Notes: a model not told the origin generated them from the letters alone. A stretch of DNA of 64,000 nucleotides from JANQOH01 sp965201155 (GCA_965201155.1 OZ241752.1:2356001-2420000); one strand, 5' to 3'. Numbered from the stretch's first letter, positions 26,559 to 34,947 are shown. Numbers and translations are program-made.

Positions 26559-27751
26559 TCCGCCCGTCCTTCCGCACTGGCGCGCACAACGCCGGCCGCC
26601 GCCAGTTGTTCGACTGCCGCAGCACCATAGCCGATTTCGCCCAGAATCTCCGCCGAATCCGCGCCCAGCGGCGGCGGGGCGCGGCGAACTCCCGGGCGCA
26701 CACCGTCATACAGAACCGGATGCGCAAGCAGCGTGAGGGGGGCGCCGCCGGCGCTCTCTGCGGTCACGAACGAGCCGTTATGGCGAACCTGCGGGTCCGC
26801 CATGACTGCGTCATAGTCATTGACCGGCGAGAACCACAGGCGCTCGCGCTGCAGCCGTTCGCCAAGCGCCGCATTGGTCATGCCGGCCACCGCATCCTGA
26901 ATCTTCGCCGCGAGCTCCGCGCCGCGTTCATAACTCTCCGATTGCCCGATGGCTGACAGTTCGGGCAGGTCGAGCGCCCTGGCCACTGCCGCCATCGGCC
27001 CCAGCGAAATCGCCATGTAGCCGTCCGCAGTGCGGTAGACACCGTAGGGCGCAGGAAAATACCACCCGCCGAGCGGCGCCTCGGGGCGCGTGTCCCGCGG
27101 CGGGCCGTTGGCAAAACACACCAGCGATTCCATTTGCACGTCGAGGGCCGATGACAGCAGGTCTACATCCACCCGGCATCCCTCGCCGGTGCGTTCGCGC
27201 CGGAACAGCGCCGCAAGAATAGCCATCGCCAGCAGGGCCGCCCCGTGATGGTCGGCGACCGTCACGCCTGCCGGCATGGGCGCCTGCCCGCGCGCACCGG
27301 TGACATGCGCCAACCCCGACAGCGCCTGAATCACAAGGTCCTGGCCAGGGCGTTCGCTATACGGGCCGTCGCGCCCGAAACCCGATGCGGCGGCATAGAT
27401 GATGTCGGGCTTGATTGCCCGTGCGGCCTCATGGCCGAAGCCCAGCTTGTCGGCGACGCCGGGGCGGAAATTCTCGCACAGCACATCTGAGCGGGTGATC
27501 AACCGGCGCAGGATCTCCGCCGCTTCCGGCGCTTTCAGATCCAGCGCCAGTGACCGCTTGTTGCGGTTGGCGCAGACCTGCAACATCGTTTCGCCGTCAA
27601 CCCGCAGATTGGCGCCGCCCCATTGGCGCTGAAATGCGCCGTCCACCGGCTCCACCGCTATGACATCGGCGCCGAGGTCGCCGAGCGCCTGCATGGCCAT
27701 CGGACCCAGCAGAAAGTGATTGAAGCTGAGGATGCGGATTCCTTCAAGCAT
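26555..27751 (-). CDS. CaiB/BaiF-family (class III) CoA-transferase
   Basis: A 398-residue class III CoA-transferase. It has LSFNHFLLGPMAMQALGDLGADVIAVEPVDGAFQRQW, NRNKRSLALDL, LCENFRPGVADKLGFG, ASGFGRDGPYSERPGQDLVIQALSGLAHVTG and VDVDLLSSALDVQ. The usual DFxxQA is DLVIQA here. It overlaps the MaoC dehydratase by four bases; the pair of CoA-transferase plus MaoC suggests activation and hydration of an organic acid. Confidence 0.92.
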   Translation of the reverse strand: MLEGIRILSFNHFLLGPMAMQALGDLGADVIAVEPVDGAFQRQWGGANLRVDGETMLQVCANRNKRSLALDLKAPEAAEILRRLITRSDVLCENFRPGVADKLGFGHEAARAIKPDIIYAAASGFGRDGPYSERPGQDLVIQALSGLAHVTGARGQAPMPAGVTVADHHGAALLAMAILAALFRRERTGEGCRVDVDLLSSALDVQMESLVCFANGPPRDTRPEAPLGGWYFPAPYGVYRTADGYMAISLGPMAAVARALDLPELSAIGQSESYERGAELAAKIQDAVAGMTNAALGERLQRERLWFSPVNDYDAVMADPQVRHNGSFVTAESAGGAPLTLLAHPVLYDGVRPGVRRAPPPLGADSAEILGEIGYGAAAVEQLAAAGVVRASAEGRAE

Positions 27752-27763
27752 GGCGCGTTTTCC

Positions 27764-28654
27764 TCACACCGGGTCCGGTCGGTAAAGCATGGCGACCGCC
27801 GTGCCGTCTGCATCGGCATGGCCGCGCTGCACCATCAGGCGGTGCAGCTCCGCCGCAGTCACGGTCATGGGCATGGCGGAAGCCGTTTCGCGCGCCAGAC
27901 CGGCCACCGTGTCAAGGTCTTTCAGCATGGTGCGAATATAGGATTCGACGAAAAAATCCCCCGCCGCCATCTTTGGAAAAAACTGTTGCAGCAACAGGGA
28001 ATCAGCCCGCCCGCCCGCCAGTGCTTCGGGCAGGCGCGCAGCGTCGATACCGGCGCGCAGCGCCAGGCCCGCAGCTTCGGCGAGCACCGCGACGCCGCAC
28101 CCGACAATCGTCTGATTGATCAGCTTTGCAGTCTGCCCGGCGCCTGCCGGACCCATCAGTGTAAAGCGCTGCGCCAGCGTCGCTACGACAGGTTGGGCGC
28201 GCGTGAAATCTTCTTCTGTGCCGCCTGCCATCACTGTCAGGCGACCGCTCTCCGCCCCCGCGACGCCGCCCGACACGGGAGCGTCGAGCCAGCGCATTCC
28301 CGTATCGGCTTCCAGTCTCGCGGCCATGCTGCGGCACGCATCGGGGCGGATGGACGACATATCGACCAGAAGCTTTCCGGGGGCGCCGCCGGCGGCAACG
28401 CCATTCGGGCCGAACACCACCGCATCCACCGCCGCCGTGTCCGAAAGGCAGGTAAAGACGATATCTGCCGCTTCCGCCACCGCGGCCGCGCTCGGCTGCA
28501 CTTCGGCCCCGCACGCGGTAAGCGGCTCCAGCTTGGCCGGCGTGCGCCCCCACACCGCAAGTGAGTAGCCTGCCGCCAGCAGCCGGGTAGCCATGGGCGC
28601 GCCCATCAGGCCGAGACCGATATAGCCCAGGCGTGTCGTACTCCGTTCCGTCAT
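27764..28654 (-). CDS. 3-hydroxyisobutyrate dehydrogenase-type NAD(P)-dependent oxidoreductase
   Basis: A 296-residue beta-hydroxyacid dehydrogenase. It has the Rossmann motif GYIGLGLMGAPMATRLL, WGRTPAK, the substrate-binding DAPVSGGVAGAESGRLTVMAGG block, and the catalytic lysine in GAGQTAKLINQTIVG. The ATG at 28654 follows GAGAGGAG. First gene of the seven-gene operon running down to 22000. A tartronate semialdehyde reductase-like or 3-hydroxyacid role fits equally. Confidence 0.92.
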   Translation of the reverse strand: MTERSTTRLGYIGLGLMGAPMATRLLAAGYSLAVWGRTPAKLEPLTACGAEVQPSAAAVAEAADIVFTCLSDTAAVDAVVFGPNGVAAGGAPGKLLVDMSSIRPDACRSMAARLEADTGMRWLDAPVSGGVAGAESGRLTVMAGGTEEDFTRAQPVVATLAQRFTLMGPAGAGQTAKLINQTIVGCGVAVLAEAAGLALRAGIDAARLPEALAGGRADSLLLQQFFPKMAAGDFFVESYIRTMLKDLDTVAGLARETASAMPMTVTAAELHRLMVQRGHADADGTAVAMLYRPDPV

Positions 28655-28915
28655 GGCTCCTCTCTTGTACAGCAGTATCGCCGCCACCAGCATAGCAAGG
28701 CTGTTTCGGCGGTGCAGCATCCCCGGTGCTCAGCGGCTGTATGCCGGGAAGCAACGCGGTAATGTCTTGAAGGATAGTTCATGACGCGGTTGACATGAGC
28801 CATAATGTTATTCATGGAATCAATACACATTTGCTTCGGTGTATATAAACCACGGTTTGTAAAAGCAGTCCGTCATAATATGATGGAGAGACGTCATCCA
28901 TGATGGGATAGTGCC
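28655..28915 (+). promoter_or_regulatory. divergent promoter region upstream of the PepSY gene
   Basis: The 260-base region becomes AT-rich toward the PepSY gene. TTGACA is at 28790-28795 but no good -10 follows at 16-18 bases. A TATATAA stretch lies at 28842-28848. An inverted repeat, ATACAC (28823-28828) and GTGTAT (28839-28844), flanks it on the left. A second one, AAACC-AC-GGTTT, runs from 28847 to 28858. These look like operator half-sites over a promoter, but no specific regulator can be named. Confidence 0.4.
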
Positions 28916-29446
28916 ATGAATACCAGACCCTTTGCCGCCGCGCTTGCGCTCGCTGCTTTCTGCCCCGCCGCGGGCGCTGTCGACCTCGACTCCTACGCCG
29001 ATGCCGACGACAAGACGCTTGAGCAGTGCCTGCAGGTTGCGCTGGCGCTTTTCGGCGGCGATGCGCTCAATGTCGAATACAAGCTGGAAGACGGCCAGCC
29101 GATTTATGATTTCGATATTCTTGCCGTCGACGGCGTCCGTTGGGAGGTCGAGGTCAACGCAGAAAACGCGATGATCTGGGAAATCGAACGCGAGGTCGAC
29201 AAGGACGACCCGCTGTTCGTCGAACGGGCAGCGGTGGATGAAGGAACCGCTCTTGCAGCCGCGCTCCGCATGTTCCCCGGCGAGGTGGAAAGCATCGAAT
29301 ACGGTGTCGAGACGGACGGCACAGTGGTTTACGAAGTCGATGTCGTGCTTGCCGGCGGCGGCGAGGTAAATGTGGAGATTGATGCCGCTACGGGCATCGT
29401 CACAGAAGCCAACCCTGAAATCTGGGAAATCGGCATAGGCGAATAA
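28916..29446 (+). CDS. secreted acidic PepSY-repeat protein
   Basis: A 176-residue periplasmic protein with a signal peptide (MNTRPFAAALALAAFCPAAGA). Two PepSY-type repeats follow: the first ends with VRWEVEVNAENAMIWEIE, the second with GEVNVEIDAATGIVTE. The protein is very rich in Asp and Glu and has almost no Lys or Arg after the leader. PepSY domains often act in the periplasm as inhibitory, chaperone-like or metal-linked modules. It is followed by a rho-independent terminator and then a TonB-dependent receptor in the same direction. The shared acidity of the two proteins suggests a common metal-handling role; that is inference. The ribosome-binding site is weak. Confidence 0.8.
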   Translation: MNTRPFAAALALAAFCPAAGAVDLDSYADADDKTLEQCLQVALALFGGDALNVEYKLEDGQPIYDFDILAVDGVRWEVEVNAENAMIWEIEREVDKDDPLFVERAAVDEGTALAAALRMFPGEVESIEYGVETDGTVVYEVDVVLAGGGEVNVEIDAATGIVTEANPEIWEIGIGE

Positions 29447-29469
29447 CCCGCGCATACCTTTTCCTGCCG

Positions 29470-29491
29470 GGCGGCCGGTACTCCGGCCGCC
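29470..29491 (+). terminator. rho-independent terminator after the PepSY gene
   Basis: A perfect nine-base stem (GGCGGCCGG with CCGGCCGCC) around a TACT loop, followed by the pyrimidine-rich TCTTCCCTCCCTT. It lies 23 bases after the PepSY stop and suggests the receptor has its own promoter. Confidence 0.7.
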
Positions 29492-29765
29492 TCTTCCCTC
29501 CCTTGTCGATGTGCGCGTGCAGCGCGCGGGCGCTTTGCACGCATGATGGCCGTATTCGAAGTCCTGTGTCTCATCCGCATAAGCTGCCTCCTCAGCGCAG
29601 CCAGGCATGATCATATGGTTTCTTGCAACCAGGATGTATGTAAAAAGCCAGAAAATGGTTATTTTCAACAATAATAGTAAAGTATATCTCAATCATTTGC
29701 ACGTCAATTTCAGGGATATTATACGAAAAACCCCTCACAAGTCTTGACATAACTGGTTCCGAAAC

Positions 29766-29785
29766 ATAATCCCACACGGGATTAT
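29766..29785. promoter_or_regulatory. 20-base palindrome overlapping the receptor promoter
   Basis: ATAATCCC-ACAC-GGGATTAT is a perfect eight-base inverted repeat with a four-base spacer. It covers the likely -10 region of the receptor promoter, the position expected for a repressor operator. It does not match a Fur or Zur consensus I can confirm. Confidence 0.5.
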
Positions 29786-29794
29786 TGTAGGTAT

Positions 29795-29806
29795 GACACA
29801 TGTGTC
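29795..29806. promoter_or_regulatory. 12-base perfect palindrome in the receptor leader
   Basis: GACACATGTGTC is a perfect uninterrupted palindrome immediately before the Shine-Dalgarno sequence. It could be a second operator site or a small hairpin influencing translation. Confidence 0.4.
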
Positions 29807-29818
29807 GGGAGAGGAACC

Positions 29819-32623
29819 ATGTTTATGGAGACCCGCGGCCTCCGCGGTATGCGCAGATTTGCGGCGGCATGCGCCGCAATGTTGCTGGCCGGTCCGGCGC
29901 TTGCGCAGGATGGCGGAGCACAGTCCTCCACCATAATCCTGCCGGACGTGGAAGTGATCGGCGCCACGCCGCTGATGGGCGCGGGAACACCTGTGGACGA
30001 GGTTCCCTACCGCGTGCAGGTCACCGACTCCGAGGAAATCCAGGCGGACATCCCCCTGACCATCTATGATTTCGTCAATCGCAACATGGCCGGCGCATCG
30101 GTTGTCGACGTCCAGAACAACCCCTATCAGCAAAACTTCAATTACCGCGGCTATGTCGCCGGCCCGTTGCTGGGAGAAAGCGTCGGCATTGCCGCGTTCA
30201 TGAACGGCGTCCGCATCAACGATCCGTTCGGCGATGTTGTGCAGTCCGACCTGTTCCCGGAGATGGCGATCAGCCGCCTCGAACTCGGCAACGCCAACCC
30301 CGCCTTCGGCTTCAACGCGCTGGGCGGAGCACTCGCCATCCAGACCTTCACCGGGAAGAGCTACCAGGGCGCCGAACTCGCCCAGTCCCTTGGCTCGTTC
30401 GGGCGACTGCGGACGATGATGCGCGCGGGCACCGACCAGGGCATCTTCAATGGCTTCGTCGCACTCCAGCGCGACGAGGAAGACGGCTGGCGCGACGACT
30501 CGCCATCCGAACTGACACGCTTCTTCGCCGATGTCGGCGCCGAGAGCGAACGTGCGACTGTGAACGTGAACCTCTCCCTTGCCGACAACGACCTCATCGG
30601 CAACGGCCTGACGCCAATCCAGCTCTATGAAGTTAACGACGCTGCCTTCTTCACCAGCCCCGACCAGACGAAGAATACGAACATGCTCATCTCGGGGCAA
30701 AGCAACATCTTCGTCAATGACCGTGTGTCCATCCAGGCTAATGCCTATGTCCGCCGCCTCCGCCGCAATACGCTGAACGGCGACGAAATCGATGCCGAAG
30801 ACTGCGAATTCGGTGGCGATGATGACGATGACGATGAGATGCACGCCCATCACCACGACGATGATGATGACGACGATGATATGGCAGAGATGATACTCGC
30901 CCATGTTGAAGGGGCGCTCGGTGGAATGAGCCTGCTACCCCCCGGCTACATGCGCGGCACAGGCTTCGTCTGTGGCGAGGACGATGACGACGACGAAATG
31001 GCGGAAGGCGGACACGAGGAAGAAGAAGAGGAAAGCGAATACGCGATTCTCGTCGACGACCAGCAGAAAGCCATCGCCAGCTTCATGGAAGACGACGACT
31101 ATATCGCGTATGGCGCGCTGAACCGCAGCACCACCCATAGCACGGTGTATGGCGGCAGTGTGCAGGCCCTGATCGACCTGCCTCTCGGCAACATGGACCA
31201 CCAGCTCATCATTGGCAGCGGTGTCGACCGCGGCCGCACCGAATTCAGTTCCAACTCCGAACTCGGCGGAATGCTCGCCAACCGCGCCGTCACGGGCGCG
31301 CCCGGAGGCTTGCGCTACAACACGGGAGTTGTCGAAATCGAATACGAGCACGACGATGACGACGATGACGACAATGGCCATCACCATATGAACGGCCACA
31401 ATGACGACGATGACGACGATAGCGGCCACATGCACAGCCATGATGACGACGATGACGATGATCACATGAACGGCATGGCCATGAACGGCAATGACGACGA
31501 TGATGACGATGATGACGAAGGTGCCGAACACGGTGAGGCGCCGCCGGTCGATCTCGTCGCCGAAAACACCTATTTCCGCGTCTATGTCTCCGACACGTTC
31601 CATGTCAACGACCGGCTGGCGGTAACCGCCGCTGTGGCCGCCAACCATGCCGAGATCAAGCTGATCGACGAGTCGATCATCTGGAACGAGCACCAGACCG
31701 ATCTCAACGGCAAGCACAGCTTCTTCAGCATCAATCCCGCCATCGGCGCCACCTACCGTCTCAGCGACGGCGCTGCGCCGATGTCGGTTTACGGCGGGTT
31801 TCGCCAGGCCAACCGCGCGCCGTCCCCTGCCGAACTGAGCTGCGCCGATCCCGAGGATCCCTGCAGTCTGCCCAACGCCTTTGTCGCCGACCCGCCGCTC
31901 GACCAGGTCGTCTCCCACACCTTCGAGGCCGGTCTGCGCGGGCGCCTGTCGGACGGCCGCATGGGCCCGCTCGGCGCCATAGACTGGAACGCCAGCGCGT
32001 TCGTCGCCACCAATTCGGATGACATTCTGTTCGTCGCCACCAGCGTCGCTCCCACCCGCGGCTATTTCCGCAATGTCGGCGATACGCGCAGGCAGGGCTT
32101 CGAACTCAGCCTGGATGGCCGCCGCGACAGGATCGACTGGTTCGTCAATTACAGCTATGTCGACGCCACTTTTGAGTCGCCGTTCAACGTGGTGTCGGAA
32201 GCGCATCCGAACGCCGATGACGGTCGCCTCCCGGTCGAGGTCGGCGACAAGATCCCCGGCGTTCCCGCGCACACCCTGGGCGCCGGCATCGCTATCGAAC
32301 CCATCTCGGGATTGCGGCTGGGATCAAGCGTGCTCTACCGTTCCGGCGTGTATCGGCGCGCCGACGAAGGTAACTTCCTGGGTGAAACCGACGGCTACAC
32401 AACCGTCAATCTCAATGCCAGCTATCGTGTTTCCAACTGGCTGGAAGTGTTCGCCCGCGCCGAAAACATCTTCAACGAGGACTATGAGACATTCGGCATT
32501 GTCGGCGAGGCAGGCGATGAAGTGCCGATCAGCGAATTGAATAACGGCGAATACGGGCCGATCTTCCTGTCCCCCGGTCAGCCCTTCGCCGCCATGTTCG
32601 GCGTTCGGCTGCTGCTGAACTGA
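29819..32623 (+). CDS. TonB-dependent outer-membrane receptor with Asp/His-rich insertions
   Basis: A 934-residue receptor. A signal peptide ends at GPALA; an in-frame Met at residue 11 may be the true start. A TonB-box-like PDVEVIG is followed by a plug with NNPYQQNFNYRGYVAGPLLGE, MNGVRINDPFGDVVQSDLFPE and GFNALGGALAIQT, a common alphaproteobacterial subfamily. The barrel carries three insertions: residues about 334-354 (six Asp, HAHHH, eight Asp), 388-406 (five Asp then Glu-rich) and 511-575 (four Asp runs of six to eight with interspersed HHHM, HMHSH and NGM motifs). Asp codons alternate GAT and GAC, so simple repeat slippage is not the cause. ZnuD-type zinc receptors have His/Asp loops, so divalent metal uptake is the best guess. 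The C-terminus is Asn rather than the usual Phe. Confidence 0.9.
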   Translation: MFMETRGLRGMRRFAAACAAMLLAGPALAQDGGAQSSTIILPDVEVIGATPLMGAGTPVDEVPYRVQVTDSEEIQADIPLTIYDFVNRNMAGASVVDVQNNPYQQNFNYRGYVAGPLLGESVGIAAFMNGVRINDPFGDVVQSDLFPEMAISRLELGNANPAFGFNALGGALAIQTFTGKSYQGAELAQSLGSFGRLRTMMRAGTDQGIFNGFVALQRDEEDGWRDDSPSELTRFFADVGAESERATVNVNLSLADNDLIGNGLTPIQLYEVNDAAFFTSPDQTKNTNMLISGQSNIFVNDRVSIQANAYVRRLRRNTLNGDEIDAEDCEFGGDDDDDDEMHAHHHDDDDDDDDMAEMILAHVEGALGGMSLLPPGYMRGTGFVCGEDDDDDEMAEGGHEEEEEESEYAILVDDQQKAIASFMEDDDYIAYGALNRSTTHSTVYGGSVQALIDLPLGNMDHQLIIGSGVDRGRTEFSSNSELGGMLANRAVTGAPGGLRYNTGVVEIEYEHDDDDDDDNGHHHMNGHNDDDDDDSGHMHSHDDDDDDDHMNGMAMNGNDDDDDDDDEGAEHGEAPPVDLVAENTYFRVYVSDTFHVNDRLAVTAAVAANHAEIKLIDESIIWNEHQTDLNGKHSFFSINPAIGATYRLSDGAAPMSVYGGFRQANRAPSPAELSCADPEDPCSLPNAFVADPPLDQVVSHTFEAGLRGRLSDGRMGPLGAIDWNASAFVATNSDDILFVATSVAPTRGYFRNVGDTRRQGFELSLDGRRDRIDWFVNYSYVDATFESPFNVVSEAHPNADDGRLPVEVGDKIPGVPAHTLGAGIAIEPISGLRLGSSVLYRSGVYRRADEGNFLGETDGYTTVNLNASYRVSNWLEVFARAENIFNEDYETFGIVGEAGDEVPISELNNGEYGPIFLSPGQPFAAMFGVRLLLN

Positions 32624-32633
32624 CCATACCGCA

Positions 32634-32660
32634 CCGGGGAGCGGCGTTTTCGCTCCCCGG
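32634..32660 (+). terminator. strong hairpin after the receptor gene
   Basis: CCGGGGAGCG (32634-32643) pairs perfectly with CGCTCCCCGG (32651-32660) around a GCGTTTT loop, ten bases after the receptor stop codon. The trailing sequence is not U-rich. Confidence 0.65.
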
Positions 32661-32682
32661 CCTGGTCGCACCCGAACATGAA

Positions 32683-32715
32683 GGCCGTCAGACCGGCACT
32701 GCCGGTCTGACGGCC
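32683..32715. terminator. second, 15-bp perfect hairpin after the receptor gene
   Basis: GGCCGTCAGACCGGC (32683-32697) pairs perfectly with GCCGGTCTGACGGCC (32701-32715) around the loop ACT. It is followed by GTCTCTCC, only weakly pyrimidine-rich. Tandem with the preceding hairpin, it would block read-through effectively. Confidence 0.6.
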
Positions 32716-32824
32716 GTCTCTCCTGTATGTCCGCCCATAACCGGTATCGCAACCCACAGGAAATGACCGGCAGCGCCCGGGTCTCCTCGCCGCAACAGAT
32801 TGCCGGGAAGACAATCAGCGTGCT

Positions 32825-33343
32825 ATGAGTGCCGTTATGGGAATAGCGTGCAATTTCGGTGCGGTGGATTTCGAAACCGCGAATACCCGGCCGGACAGCG
32901 CCTGCGCCGTCGGTCTGGTTGTGGTGCGCGCTGACCGCATACACACATGGGGGAGCCTGATTCGCCCGCCAACCCGGGATTTCTGGTTCACCAATATTCA
33001 CGGCCTCACATGGCAGGATGTGCGCAGCGCCCCCCTGTTCGCCGATTTGTGGGCCAGACTGTCCGCTGTGTTCGCCAGTCTCGATTTTCTCGCGGCGCAT
33101 AACGCCCGCTTCGACCGCCGGGTGCTCGACATGTGCTGCCGCCGTTACGGGCTGGCCCCGCCGCGCCAGCGGTTCTTCTGCACCGTCAACATCGCCCGCG
33201 ATGTCTGGGGAATTCGCCCGACCAAACTGCCCGATGTATGCCGCGCCCTCGGCATTCCGTTGCGGCATCACGACGCCAGGTCCGACGCTCTTGCCTGCGC
33301 GCGCATCGTGCTCGCCGCTCTCCGCCGCGGCTGGCGACCCTAG
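32825..33343 (+). CDS. DEDDh-type 3'-5' exonuclease
   Basis: A 172-residue DnaQ-superfamily exonuclease. Exo I is AVDFETAN, Exo II is AAHNARFDRRVLD, and Exo III with the catalytic histidine is HHDARSDALACARIV. The protein consists of little beyond the nuclease domain, as in small RNase T- or DNA polymerase III epsilon-like enzymes. Two ATGs lie close together (residues 1 and 5). Twelve bases separate it from the following phosphatase gene, so cotranscription is likely. Substrate (DNA or RNA) unknown. Confidence 0.88.
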   Translation: MSAVMGIACNFGAVDFETANTRPDSACAVGLVVVRADRIHTWGSLIRPPTRDFWFTNIHGLTWQDVRSAPLFADLWARLSAVFASLDFLAAHNARFDRRVLDMCCRRYGLAPPRQRFFCTVNIARDVWGIRPTKLPDVCRALGIPLRHHDARSDALACARIVLAALRRGWRP

Positions 33344-33354
33344 CGGCAGCACCC

Positions 33355-34035
33355 GTGCCAGCGAACCGGCCTGCGCCCGACCACGTGATCGATTGCTGGA
33401 TTTTCGATCTCGACAACACGCTGTACCCCGCCGAAACCAATCTCTTCGGCCAGATCGACGTGCGTATGCGCGAATATATCTCGGCCGCCCTTGATCTCGA
33501 CGGGGAAGCCGCGCGCCAGGTCCAGAAAAGCTATTTCCGCCAATACGGCACAACGCTGCGCGGAATGATGGTCAATCACGACGCTGACCCGTTCGCGTTC
33601 ATGGATTATGTGCACGATATCGACCATTCGGTTCTTAAGCCGGCGCCTCTTCTGTCGCGGGCGCTGGCTGCGCTGCCGGGCCGCAGGCTTGTCTTCACCA
33701 ACGCCTCCACAAGGCACGCACAGCGCGTGCTCGAACGCCTCGGCATAGAAAATCATTTCGAGGCCGTATTCGATATTGCCGCCAGCGGCTTCATCCCCAA
33801 ACCGAATGATGAAGCCTATGACCGCCTCATCGACCGCCACGGCGTGTGCGCAGACCGTGCCGCATTCTTCGAGGATTCCCTGGCCAATCTCGCCCCCGCC
33901 GCAGCGCGCGGCATGATGACCGCCTGGATGCGCAACGGGCGCGACGCCTCGGTCGCCGCCGGGGTAGACCACGTTGTCGACAGCCTTGCTCCGTGGCTGA
34001 TGCAATTCACCGGCGGCCATCGGCAAGCACGCTGA
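33355..34035 (+). CDS. HAD-family pyrimidine 5'-nucleotidase
   Basis: A 226-residue HAD phosphatase of the pyrimidine 5'-nucleotidase subgroup (YjjG/SSM1-like). Motif I is WIFDLDNTLYPAETNLF, motif II VFTNAS, motif III the KPNDEAY region, motif IV FFEDSLANL. In Alphaproteobacteria this gene commonly sits next to dapD, as here. A GTG at 33355 is chosen as start, with another GTG at 33385 possible. The frame is open further upstream within the exonuclease gene, but without homology. Likely dephosphorylates UMP/CMP-type nucleotides. Confidence 0.9.
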   Translation: MPANRPAPDHVIDCWIFDLDNTLYPAETNLFGQIDVRMREYISAALDLDGEAARQVQKSYFRQYGTTLRGMMVNHDADPFAFMDYVHDIDHSVLKPAPLLSRALAALPGRRLVFTNASTRHAQRVLERLGIENHFEAVFDIAASGFIPKPNDEAYDRLIDRHGVCADRAAFFEDSLANLAPAAARGMMTAWMRNGRDASVAAGVDHVVDSLAPWLMQFTGGHRQAR

Positions 34036-34072
34036 CGCACCCGCCATACCCAATCTTCAGGGAGACCAACAC

Positions 34073-34900
34073 ATGACGCCGGGCGACCTCCAAACCGCCG
34101 TGGAAGCAGCATGGGACGCACGCGAGTCCATCGGCCCGCAAACCACCGGAACCGCGCGCGACGCCGTGGCCGACGCGCTGAACGGTCTCGATAGCGGCCG
34201 ACTGCGGGTCGCGGAAAAGCGGGACGGCGCCTGGCGCGTCAATCAGTGGCTGAAAAAAGCGGTGCTGCTCTCGTTTCGCCTCAACGACATGACCACCTAT
34301 GCCGGCGGACCCGGCGGCGGCGCATGGTGGGACAAGGTGGACTCCAAGTTCCACGGCTGGAAGGAACAGGATTTCCGTGATGCTGGCTTCCGCGCCGTGC
34401 CCAATTGCGTGGTGCGCCGCTCCGCCTACGTCGCGCCGGGGGTCGTCCTCATGCCCAGCTTCGTGAATCTGGGGGCCTATATCGACTCTGGCACCATGAT
34501 CGATACTTGGGCGACTGTCGGCAGTTGCGCCCAGATCGGCCGCAATTGTCACATTTCCGGCGGCGTGGGCATAGGCGGCGTGCTGGAGCCGCTGCAGGCG
34601 GGGCCGGTGATCATCGAGGATAATTGCTTCATCGGCGCGCGCTCCGAAGTTGCCGAGGAGGTGATCGTCGAAACCGGCGCCGTGCTGGCCATGGGTGTCT
34701 ATATCGGCGCTTCGACAAAGATCGTCGATCGCGCAACCGGCGCGGTGACTTACGGCCGCGTGCCGGCGGGGTCGGTTGTTGTGCCCGGCAGCCTGCCGGG
34801 CGCCGGCGGCGGTCCCGCCCTCTACTGCGCCGTGATCGTCAAGCAGGTTGACGAAGGCACCCGCGCCAAGACCTCCATCAACGAACTGCTGCGCGACTGA
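34073..34900 (+). CDS. dapD: 2,3,4,5-tetrahydropyridine-2,6-dicarboxylate N-succinyltransferase
   Basis: DapD transfers succinyl from succinyl-CoA to tetrahydrodipicolinate in lysine and meso-diaminopimelate synthesis. The 275-residue protein has WRVNQWLKKAVLLSFRL and a left-handed beta-helix with hexapeptide repeats through LMPSFVNLGAYIDSGTMIDTWATVGSCAQIG and GVLEPLQAGPVIIEDNCFIGARSEV. GGGAGA precedes the ATG. No dapE follows in this window; the next gene is an unrelated lipoprotein. Confidence 0.96.
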   Translation: MTPGDLQTAVEAAWDARESIGPQTTGTARDAVADALNGLDSGRLRVAEKRDGAWRVNQWLKKAVLLSFRLNDMTTYAGGPGGGAWWDKVDSKFHGWKEQDFRDAGFRAVPNCVVRRSAYVAPGVVLMPSFVNLGAYIDSGTMIDTWATVGSCAQIGRNCHISGGVGIGGVLEPLQAGPVIIEDNCFIGARSEVAEEVIVETGAVLAMGVYIGASTKIVDRATGAVTYGRVPAGSVVVPGSLPGAGGGPALYCAVIVKQVDEGTRAKTSINELLRD

Positions 34901-34947
34901 ACCGCCCCCGCGGCAGCCGCTCGCACGCCTTCACCGGCGGGAAACGC

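Larger units (their letters stand above)
29447..29818 (+). promoter_or_regulatory. AT-rich intergenic region with promoter of the TonB-dependent receptor
   Basis: No gene is seen in these 372 bases. They begin with a terminator hairpin (29470-29491) and a second possible hairpin (29515-29542, GCGTGCA with TGCACGC). A long AT-rich tract runs from about 29600 to 29760. TTGACA at 29744-29749 and ATAAT around 29766-29770 form a plausible sigma-70 promoter with non-ideal spacing, depending on how the -10 is placed. Two palindromes follow between this promoter and the start codon. The receptor's ribosome-binding site is GGGAGAGG, eight bases from the end of the region. Confidence 0.5.

Noticed and set aside
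29592..29801. Small minus-strand open frame in the receptor's upstream region
   Set aside because: No homology, no ribosome-binding site, and it overlaps the promoter and palindromes.
30935..32272. Long minus-strand frame opposite the TonB receptor with Val/Ile-rich stretches
   Set aside because: It is the antisense of the poly-Asp/His codons; the hydrophobic runs are an artefact of GAT/GAC read backwards, and the plus-strand receptor has clear homology.
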